Below, one piece after another: positions 56,180 to 64,000 of a stretch of 64,000 nt of DNA (position 1 is its first letter; each line of letters starts with the position of its first letter). The notes beneath the pieces were generated by a model. The model made no database searches. It was not told where the DNA came from and saw only the letters and a list, made by a program, of their open reading frames with translations. Origin of the DNA: Prorocentrum cordatum (lineage: Eukaryota; Sar; Dinophyceae; Prorocentrales; Prorocentraceae); contig CAUYUJ010020721.1 of assembly GCA_963575745.1 (NCBI GenBank), positions 35,001 to 99,000 of the forward strand. Direction: 5' to 3'. The position numbers and the translations under genes were made by a program.

Positions 56180-56545
56180 CTGCAGATCGTTTGTCGCAAC
56201 CAGCTCGGAAGGCTACGACGGAGACTACGACGACTGAGTCCAGTGGAGAGTTCCCATGGAAGGTGGCAGCAGTGTTGCTATACATGAGTGTGATGCTGAT
56301 GTATGTCTGCAATGTGTGTTGCAACGGGCGACCTACGACGACAATCTGACGGACCGCACCACGCCTTTGCTCACAATGACGCCTGTGGGCACGCAAACGG
56401 TACCAGTTCAAACCGTCGAACATATGCCAACCCAGGTCTGCGTCTGTCCGTTTGGCAGGACATCTCATAAACGTTGGTGCAATCACGTGAAGCAGGACAC
56501 CCGCATGTCGTAGCCCTGCAACATATGTTTCTGGCGACTCGAGCC
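56180..56545 (+). pseudogene. copia C-terminal extension: membrane helix plus Cys/His motif
   Basis: After RNase H, TTTTESSGEFPW leads to a hydrophobic helix KVAAVLLYMSVMLMYVCNVC (56,257-56,316). In a second frame CPFGRTSHKRWCNHVKQD (56,445-56,498) is followed, across a TAG at 56,511, by PCNIC, giving H-x3-C-x1-H...C-x2-C. This is unusual for classical copia. I have an impression that dinoflagellate relatives carry similar tails, which is unverified. Confidence 0.5.
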
Positions 56546-56970
56546 GTGCTTCTGGATGTGTAGGCCCCCTAGCTGACGGGACATGCCGAGATGTATAGTC
56601 TATGCATTGATACAGCTGAGAGGGCATAGCAAGCTGTGTGTGAGTGCAGAGCTAGGTCAGATAAGAGTTCAGAGACAGTCTGAGATCGCGAAGAAGTTTT
56701 GACCGCACGACCAACTGTTCATGCCTCAGGACGTGTGGGGGGCCTCCTGGGCGGCCTGGAGGCCATGTTGGGCGTGTTGGAGCGGTATTGGAGCGAGGCG
56801 AAACGCAAATGGACCTCACGACCAAAGATTGACATCTAAGGGCGTGTGTTGGGCCTCGTGGGCGGCCTGGAGGCCCCAATGGGCGACTCGGAGCGATCTT
56901 GAAGCGACCTCTGGGCGACTCGGGGCGACCCTTTGCACCGTCCCAGGGCACCATTGGCTAGGGCTCCCAA
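56546..56970. other. Spacer with duplicated GGCCTGGAGGCC block
   Basis: Two related segments (56,740-56,830 and 56,835-56,930) share CGTGTG(G/T)TGGGCCTC, GGGCGGCCTGGAGGCC and GACCAA(C/A)(T/G)(G/A)TT. No gene. Confidence 0.5.
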
Positions 56971-56971
56971 C

Positions 56972-57118
56972 TTCGCGCTTCGCGCTGCGCGAAGCGCGAA
57001 GCGCGAATAACTTCGCGCTCTCGCGCCGCCCTCCCAAAGGGAGAATAGGAGGACGAGGAGGAGGGGGAGAAGGAACGAGGACCGCGAAGCGCGAAGCGCG
57101 AATAACTTCGCGCCCTCG
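56972..57118. repeat. Perfect palindrome and CGCGAAGCGCGAATAACTTCG repeats
   Basis: 56,972-57,000 is a perfect hairpin: arms TTCGCGCTTCGCGC and GCGCGAAGCGCGAA with a one-base loop. The unit GCGAAGCGCGAAT then AACTTCGCGC occurs at about 56,990-57,020 and 57,085-57,113. It is not linked to any gene here. Confidence 0.85.
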
Positions 57119-57990
57119 AGGGCGCCCTTGCATTGGGCCCCAGCAAGCATGCGACAAGGCAACGGGATCGCCCAGAACTCCAGGCGGTCGGCCCCTCAAA
57201 GAATCCCTGGGAACGAGGACTGAGGACCCGAAGGAGCTGGGGACCCTCCAGCTCGAGCCTCGAGGCACGGTGGCGGACACATCCTTGCGCTGGATCACCG
57301 CTGTCAGCCTCTGTCCGCCCTCCCATCCTCCTTCCACGTTCCCCTCCCACTCCCCGACCCCGTCCCAGTGCGCCCCTCCAACCGTCCTCCTCGATCTTCC
57401 CTCGTCCTCCCGATCCAGCTCCCGCCTCCACTTCCTCGCCCATGTCCCTAACCAAGCCTCACTCGTGCCGCCCTCCATCACCCCCTCTCATCAACTCACC
57501 CCGTCCCAACCAATGGAAGTAGATAAACAGCATCTTCGAATACGAGATGCTGTCGTCGAAGTTGCAAGGCAGTTCGTCGCTTTGCTCGACCTCCTGGGAG
57601 CCGCATACTTGTTATGTGGCCATTCATCACCGACTCCATAACCAACAACAATCATGCTCGCCAATATCTTTACTAGCAGTAGCTAGCCGTCCTCGCCGCT
57701 ACATAGCAACATCACATCATCACCATCGGCAAGAACCACTTCCTTCTCCTCATCCTTCTTGTCCACATGCCCCCATCTTCTTGTCCACCTCCACCCACCC
57801 TCGAATCAGCCGCTTCATCCTCATCATTCCTCTCCCCCATTTTTTCCCATTATCATAGCACTATAACCACGCCCGCGCTTCGCACGAGCTTAAGATCTAG
57901 CCAGGCAGATAGGCAGGACATGCTAACTCTTGAAAGGGTCGTCGTCAAAACTTCTTGAACCGTCAAGAGGAGGTGCAAGCAGGTGGCATG
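57119..57990. other. Unique spacer
   Basis: No gene with recognisable motif. CTCC-rich stretches occur at 57,350-57,480 and 57,730-57,860. Confidence 0.35.
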
Positions 57991-58590
57991 CCCCACGGCC
58001 TCAGGCCAATAACGCTCCAAGACGGCCCGAAATGGCTTCAAGATAGCCCGAACAGGAACAAAGACGGCCCAAGAGCGCTTCAAGACAGCCCAAGATCGCC
58101 TCAAGACGGCCCAAAAGATCTCCAAGAGGGCCCTCGAGAGGGCCTCCAGAAGGAATTGGTCGCATTTCCTTGTTGGAAAACGTACCTTTGTAACATACAT
58201 ACTCGCATTTGGTCTCCAAAACGACCCGCGAAGCACCAAGAACGCCCCAAGACGGGCCAGGAGGCTCCCAAGCGCGAGAACCCCCTAAGCGGCCCCTGGG
58301 AGCCCCCAAGAAAAAGCCAGAAAGCCCCCAAAGGGTCCCCCAAGAGGCCCCATGATGCTCCAAAGAGACCCCACGAGGTCCACAGAAGCCTGCAAGATCC
58401 CCCCAGACGCCACGAGAAATCCCCAAGAAGTCCCGAAACGCTTCCAAGAGGCCCCAAGAGACTCCAAGGGGCTCCCCAACGGCCCCCAAGAGGCTTCAAG
58501 GGGGCTCAAAATGCGTCTCGGAGACTCCCGAGAGGCCTCCCAAGAGACCCCACGAAGCCTCCCAAAGAAGCCTCTTGTCCACGACCCTGT
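57991..58590 (+). repeat. CCAAGACGGCC/CCAAGAGGCCCC array with spacer
   Basis: Same family as 14.9-21.1 kb. The A/T-rich spacer sits at 58,150-58,215 (TTGGTCGCATTTCCTTG...CATTTGGTCTCC). Confidence 0.85.
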
Positions 58591-59340
58591 TTGGCTCCAA
58601 GAATGCCCCAACAACCCATCGAGAAGCTTCCTCCTCCTCCTCCTCCTCCTCGTTTCTCTCTACCTCCGCCTGCCAACTGACAGAACCAACTACCGCCGCC
58701 GTGCAATTTCCCAGCCGCCACGAGCAAACAATAAGCGGACCAGGGATACAGTACTGGCCCGCGGAATGAGGGAAGCGATCCAATCAATCATCGTCAGACG
58801 CGGCACGAATGCAGGAAAGTCCCAGCGGCGCGCGGACCTGAAGCGAGTCAGTGAGTCGGGCAGACGCGGAGTCATGGTGACGTCGGCAACGGCAGAAACG
58901 ATGATGATAGTAGCGATGACGACGGCAAGGCCAATGGCGGCGCCGATGTTGGTCACGCGGGTGACGATGATGAAATCCACGTGCCGCCGATGAAGGCTTT
59001 GACAGGACTTCGACATGCACGTGCGGCCGACGCGCATAAAGAGCCCGCATGATCATTTGGCAGGCAAGGCGCCCCCCCCCCAGCAAGCGCGCAAGGGCGT
59101 CCGAATGATACCGACACGCGCACGCGAGAGGCCCGCGTGTGTTTTGTTGTCACCGAAAACAACTATACCTAACAGCCGACGGTTGCCCAAAGCACTCGAA
59201 AGAGCGCGCGCGCAGATTCGTGTTGAAATCTGAAGTAGAAGCTTCATTGTTTTTGTTATTCCCCACATGTTTCGTGGGTTTCTGGTTTTCTTCCCTGCCG
59301 CGCCGCACCCGCGTCTCACACCTCCCCCCTCCCCTTCTCC
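58591..59340. other. Unique spacer, weak membrane-type frame on minus
   Basis: A TCC run at 58,630-58,650. On minus, 58,870-58,985 reads HVDFIIVTRVTNIGAAIGLA then VVIATIIIVSAVADV, hydrophobic with mostly C third positions, but GATGAC-type repeats on plus give this by chance. No gene is claimed. Confidence 0.25.
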
Positions 59341-59344
59341 TTCT

Positions 59345-59628
59345 CGCACAGCACAGCACAGCACAGCACTGCTCAGCATAGCTCAGCACAGCTCAGCTCA
59401 GCTCAGCTCAGCTCAGCACAGCACAGCACAGCTCAGCTCAGCACAGCACAGCACAGCACAGCACAGCACAGCACTGCTCAGCATAGCCCAGCACAGCTCA
59501 GCTCAGTTCAGCTCAGCACAGCACAGCGCAGCTCAGCACAGCACAGCACAGCACAGTACAGCACAGCACAGCACAGCACTGCTCAGCACAGCTCAGCACA
59601 GCTCAGCTCAGCACAGCACAGCTCAGCT
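59345..59628 (+). repeat. (CAGCA)n/(CAGCT)n pentanucleotide array
   Basis: GCACA and GCTCA pentamers. The GC(A/T)CA unit is similar in kind to the GCTAT and GCTAA pentamers of 16.5-17.06 kb. Confidence 0.95.
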
Positions 59629-61045
59629 CGGTCGTCCAGGCCGTAGCAGGCGTGGCACTGTCTCGATACCATGGGGGGTGCGCAGGGGGTGGTCCCCCTA
59701 TCCGCGCCGGTCGTCCAGGCCGTACCAGGCGTGGCAGTTTCTCGACGCCATAATGGGTGCGCACGGGGTGGTCCCCCTATCCGCGCCGGTCGTCCAGGCC
59801 GCAGCAGGCGTGGCAGTTTCTCGACACCATAGGGTGTGCGCACGGGGTGGTCCCCCTATCCGCGCCGGTCGTCCAGGCCGTAGCAGGCGTGGCACTTTCT
59901 CGATACCATAGGGGGTGAGCACGGGGGTGGTCCCCCTATCCGCGCCGGTCGTCCAGGCCGTAGCAGGCGTAGCACTTTCTCGATACCATAGGGGGTGCGC
60001 ACGGGGTGGTCCTCCTATCCGCGCCGGTCGTCCAGGCCGTAGCAGGCGTGGCAGTTTCTCGACGCCATAGGGGGTGCGCACGGGGTGGTCCCCCTATCCG
60101 CGCCGGTCGTCCAGGCCGTAGCAGGCGTGGCATTTCTCGACACCATAGGGGGTGCGCAGGCCCCCTATCCGCGCCGGTCGTCCAGGCCAGGCGTAGTTTC
60201 TCGACACGCATGGTCCAGATAGCTGGCAGACGGTCGTGGTCCCCCTATCAGGTCTCCAGGACCCATAGGGGGTGCGTGGTCCCCCTATCCGCGCCGGTCG
60301 TCCAGGCCGAGCAGTGGCAGTTTCTCGACACCATAGGGGGTGCGCACGGGGTGGTCCCCCTATCCGCGCCGGTCGTCCAGGCCGTAGCAGGCGTGGCAGT
60401 TTCTCGACGCCATAGGGGTGCGCACGGGGTGGTCCCCCTATCCGCGCCGGTCGTCCAGGCCGTAGCAGGCGTGGCAGTTTCTCGACACCATAGGGGTGCG
60501 CAGGGGGTGGTCCCCCTATCCGCGCCGGTCGTCCAGGCCGTAGCAGGCGTGGCAGTTTCTCGACACCATAGGGGGTGCGCACGGGGTGGTCCCCCTATCC
60601 GCGCCGGTCGTCCAGGCCGTAGCAGGCGTGGCAGTTTCTCGACGCCATAGGGGGTGCGCACGGGGTGGTCCCCCTATCCGCGCCGGTCGTCCAGGCCGTA
60701 GCAGGCGTGGCAATTCGTCCAGGCCGTAGCAGGCGTGGCATTTCTCGACACCATAGGGGGTGCGCAGGGGGTGGTCCCCCTATCCGCGCCGGTCGTCCAG
60801 GCCGTAGCAGGCGTGGCAGTTTCTCGACACCATAGGGGGTGCGCAGGGGTGGTCCCCCTATCCGCGCCGGTCGTCCAGGCCGTAGCAGGCGTGGCAGTTT
60901 CTCGACACCATAGTGGGTGCGCAGGGGGTGGTCCCCCTATCCGCGCCGGTCGTCCAGGCCGTAGCAGGCGTGGCAGTTTCTCGACACCATAGGGGGTGCG
61001 CACGGGGTGGTCCCCCTATCCGCGCCGGTCGTCCAGGGCAGAGCA
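59629..61045 (+). repeat. 79-bp satellite array
   Basis: GGTCGTCCAGGCCGTAGCAGGCGTGGCA opens units (longest exact core under 20 bases: GTCGTCCAGGCCGTAGCAGG). Spacing is exactly 79 bases at 59,631, 59,710, 59,789 and 59,868. About 17 units. A few are truncated (60,170-60,310 and 60,715). Confidence 0.95.
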
Positions 61046-61625
61046 GGCGTGGCACTTTCTCGACACGTAGGGGGTGCGCAGGGGGTGGTCCCTGAGCGCG
61101 GCCGCTATCCGAGACGGTCGTCCAGGGCATAGCAGGCGTGGCACTTTCTCGACACCATAGGGGGTGCGCAGGGGGTGGTCCCTGAGCGCGGCCGCTATCC
61201 GAGACGGTCGTCCAGGGCATAGTAGGCGTGGCACTTTCTCGATTCCATAGGGGGTGCGCAGGGGGTGGTCCCTGAGCGCGGCCGCTATCCGAGACGGTCG
61301 TCCAGGGCATAGTAGGCGTGGCACTTTCTCAATTGCATAGGGGGTGCGCAGGGGGTGGTCCCCGAGCGCGGCCGCTATTCGAGACCGTCGTCCAGGGCAT
61401 AGCAGGTGTGGCACTTTCTCGACACCATAGGGGGTGCGCAGGGGCTGGTCCCTCACCGCGGCCGCTATGCACAACGGTCGTCCAGGGCATAGCAGGTGTG
61501 GCACTTTCTCGACACTATAGGGGGTGCGCAGGGGGTGGTCCCTCACCGCGGCCGCTACGCACGACGGTCGTCCAGGGCATAGCAAGCGTGGGACTTTCTG
61601 GACAAAATAAGGGGTGCGCAGGGGG
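61046..61625 (+). repeat. 90-bp NotI-containing variant of the satellite
   Basis: Units continue the 79-bp satellite, but CCCCCTATCCGCGCCGG is replaced by a longer segment with GAGCGCGGCCGCTATCC, giving a 90-base period (GTCGTCCAGG at 61,117 and 61,207). A GCGGCCGC site recurs in each of about six units. Confidence 0.93.
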
Positions 61626-62085
61626 TGGCAACGGCCACCAACATCATTCTTACATGCTCCACTTCAGCTATCATCACTCCAGCCATAATATAAGTATGTG
61701 GGGTTCCTCGGCAGCGTATTTATTATGTGGCCAGTAATGTAGGATCAAGAATTAAAAAACCTCCTTTGGGCGAAGAATAATACATGTTCTGGCGCTGGGA
61801 AATCGCCGACGACCCGCGCGACCGTCAAGGACGAAGAATAGCGTCCGTACGCTTTCGGATCAAAAATGACTTGACATGATAAACGAGCGACGGATTCAGA
61901 TGACAGACGACTTCTTGCGAACAAGAATTTGAGACGAGAAACAATTCTGAACACGAACAACGCGGGTACAAACAACGTGAGACGTGAGTGTAAACAACAT
62001 AAGCCGAAACCACGTAAACGTAAGGAACACCACTCTGAACAATGCGGGCAAACGTGTACGTGACGGATGTGAGAAAAGATAACAA
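61626..62085. other. A/T-richer spacer
   Basis: No gene. GC(G/A)TA(T/C)TT(A/G)TTATGTGGCCA at 61,716 also occurs at 57,605. Confidence 0.4.
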
Positions 62086-62565
62086 TTACCCGTATCCAAT
62101 CTAAAACGACACGGCCGCACACCCAGCACACCAGGAAAAAAATAAGAATTAGCAGTTTGCAATCTGAAACGGCACGGTTGCGCACCGAACACACCAGAAG
62201 AAAAGGATAATACTTAAAAATTTACATTCTGAAACAATATGGCCGCGCAACACAAGAGAAGAAACATATAAGAATTAACAAATTGCAATCTGCAAGGGCG
62301 CGGCCGCGCATGCAATGCACCAAAAAAAAGGATGACGGAACAATATACATTCTGAAACGGCACGGCCGCGCACCCGGCATATCAGAAGACAAGAATAATA
62401 ATTAAGAGATTGCAATCTGGAACGGCACAGCCGCGCACCCAACACAGCAAAAGAAATGCAAAATAATTAACAATTTGCAATCTGAAACGGCAGAGCCGTG
62501 CACCAAACAAACCAGAAGAAAATCATCAGAACTGGCGGTTTGCAATCTGAAACGGCACGGCCCAA
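62086..62565 (+). repeat. ~64-bp tandem array, forward arm
   Basis: About eight units with AATCTGAAACGGCACGGCCG and CGCACCNAACACACCAGAAG, spaced 61-66 bases (62,160, 62,226, 62,287, 62,349, 62,413, 62,478, 62,543). Confidence 0.9.
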
Positions 62566-62895
62566 TGATTTTTTCTCGTGTGCAGGGTGCGCGGCCTTGC
62601 CCTTTCAGAATGTAAATTCTGAATATTTGTTTCTCTGGTGCGCTTTGTGCGCGGTCGCGCCGTTTCAGATTGCAAATTACTCATTATTATGCTTTTCTTC
62701 TTGTGCGCTGGGTGTTTTAGATTGCATATTCGTAATGATCATATTTATTTGTGTGCGCTTGCTATCGTTTTTTGCTTGGGTGCTCGGTACGCGGCCGTGC
62801 CGTTTTAGATTGCAAATTCGTAGTTCTTATTATTTTCTTCTAACCTGTGTTCGGTGCGCGGCCGTGCCGTTTCAGATTGCGGGCTGCTTATGCTG
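62566..62895 (-). repeat. ~64-bp tandem array, reversed arm
   Basis: About five units of the reverse complement: GTGCGCGGCCGTGCCGTTTC and AGATTGCAAATT at about 62,601, 62,659, 62,711, 62,800 and 62,866. It forms a head-to-head junction with the forward arm near 62,570. Confidence 0.9.
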
Positions 62896-63128
62896 ATTAT
62901 TTTTCTTCTGATGTGCTGGCTGCGTGCGGTCCTCACTGCACAGAGCAAACGAATTGAAACGAGTTAACAATATCCATGCTCCTCGGACGATGCCTCTGAC
63001 GACACGGAAGATTCCGAAACACCTGGCTCGGGATGACAATATCGGGCAAATGTCGGACAAATAATATCGGAAGCACCCGCAACAATCGACGACGACGACG
63101 ACTGACGACACAGTCGGGCAATACCGAA
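62896..63128. other. Unique spacer
   Basis: No gene. ACGACGACGACG appears at 63,088-63,105. Confidence 0.4.
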
Positions 63129-63198
<70 letters not shown>

Positions 63199-63205
63199 GC
63201 GGCGA
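63129..63205 (+). repeat. (GAC)n(GGC)n microsatellite
   Basis: About 22 GAC triplets followed by GGC triplets, then AAGAATAATAA. Confidence 0.95.
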
Positions 63206-64000
63206 AGAATAATAAAATACTCCCTGCCGGGGGCGCTATCCCCCCCCCCGGGAGAGGTCAGGGGGGGGGGGAGTAATTCCGGACCCTACATTAACCTCGA
63301 CGTTGACATCCGTCCGAAACCTGGGGGTTGGGATGGATGGCGACATGCGCGCGCGACGACGCGCGCGCGTGGACTGTGTCCATTGGTTTGCAAGGGAGTG
63401 TTGAAAGCTGTTGCTTTGATATACGAGCACGCACAATATTTGACAGGGATGCGGGGAGTGGCGATAAGGGGACTCCCTGGGATGGTATGAGATCTTATGT
63501 GGAGCGAACAATGAGGCAGAAGCATCAGAAAATTGCCGTGTCCCAGGGGGCGTAGAAAAACCCTGGGGGTACAGCTCATTCTCCTAGTAGAAAGGTACAT
63601 CTATGTGGTGCATCTATGTTGTGCAATCAACGTACGCGGCGACGGCGTGGCGACGGGACGGCGACGGCGACGACATAGCCGCCGGGCTGGCCCAGACGAC
63701 GGGAAGCGACGAGGCGGCGACGGGGCGGGGACGGCGACGACATAGCCGCCAGAAAGCCCTAGAACACGAATGAGCACCCCTTAAGAATGACAACTGCTGG
63801 GGTAATTTGCACATATAGAGATACATACGCAGCCATCTTCACCGCCTTCTGAGGACCGAGAAATTCAGTGTCCTGGACTGGGGAACATATATCCACGTCC
63901 GAACTGCAACGAGCGTCGCGGCAGTCCGAAAGGACGGGTGTGTGGTGCACAGGTCAAGTCACGATGCGCCACGGGATCCCAATTGCAACACATTGTGTTG
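63206..64000. other. Unique end region
   Basis: C and G runs at 63,240-63,272 and a GACGGCGACGACATAGCCGCC repeat (about 63,663 and 63,729, offset about 66; exact shared run 20 bases or less). No gene is supported. Confidence 0.4.

Larger units (their letters stand above)
54280..56520 (+). mobile_element. Decayed Ty1/copia retrotransposon
   Basis: Plus-strand pieces occur in the copia order: integrase, the last bases of the RT, RNase H, then a C-terminal extension with a membrane helix and a Cys/His motif. Only about 480 bases separate integrase and the RT end, so most of the RT is deleted. No long terminal repeats were found. Frames change at least five times. Confidence 0.7.

Noticed and set aside
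58690-59037. Membrane protein on the minus strand
   Set aside because: The hydrophobic run is the reverse of GATGAC/GACGGC repeats. No supporting start, splice site or neighbour.
59267-61737. Repetitive proteins over the 79- and 90-bp satellites
   Set aside because: Frames follow the tandem unit and break at each unit-length change.
1-64000. Dinoflagellate spliced-leader gene, rRNA, tRNA, CRISPR or bacterial operon
   Set aside because: Visual search found no spliced-leader core (CCATTTTGGCTCAAG), no rRNA landmarks, no direct-repeat/spacer array of CRISPR type and no ribosome-binding or operon structure.

Overview
This window looks like intergenic, repeat-dominated nuclear DNA of a dinoflagellate, possibly of the Prorocentrum or Symbiodiniaceae type. 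The clues are the protein signatures of its retroelements (a LINE with endonuclease, reverse transcriptase and RNase H; a Ty1/copia polyprotein carrying the motif PWMVRHAAW), GC-rich sequence, abundant CCAAGAGGCC-type arrays and very long TCC tracts. No database search was possible, so the assignment is inference. I see no convincing intact host gene, no tRNA, rRNA, spliced-leader gene, CRISPR array or bacterial operon. Most long open frames here are translations of simple repeats.

Layout. 0-6.2 kb: a TCC/TCCTGC-filled element with 12-bp inverted ends, an 18-bp minisatellite, a roughly 76-bp satellite (3.9-5.56 kb), and a dispersed family ending in CAA repeats. 6.2-14.5 kb: an A/T-richer stretch, a 'TCCTTACTA' satellite interrupted by a foldback-like insert (7.86-9.01 kb), CAT/CAG arrays, a duplicated block (12.3-13.4 kb) and TCC/ATC repeats. 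14.8-21.25 kb: several long CCAAGAGGCC/CCAAGACGGCC arrays split by a conserved A/T-rich spacer, pentanucleotide arrays, a small inverted-repeat element with a 5-bp target duplication (19.94-20.13 kb), and a second copy of the inverted-end composite element. 21.3-22.9 kb: hairpin-rich GC DNA and TCC tracts.

22.9-29.4 kb: the best coding content, a nearly full-length but broken LINE on the plus strand, ending in a CCTGTT/CCCCCT tail. 29.4-32.2 kb: CA and TCC tracts around a cluster of short palindromes. 32.28-42.31 kb: about 10 kb of GC-rich, mostly unrecognised sequence bounded by two diverged direct repeats, with decayed coding-like segments on the minus strand. 42.3-48.7 kb: TCC/GAG tracts, a reversed CCAAG-type array, and two inverted-repeat elements. 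48.7-53.1 kb: a badly decayed second LINE on the minus strand. 54.3-56.5 kb: a decayed Ty1/copia element on the plus strand.

56.5-64 kb: palindromes, another CCAAGA array, a CAGCA/CAGCT pentanucleotide block, a 79-bp satellite passing into a 90-bp NotI-containing variant, and a head-to-head inverted array of about 64-bp units near 62.57 kb.

The window has no gene pathway. It is a record of retrotransposition, small inverted-repeat elements and tandem-repeat growth.
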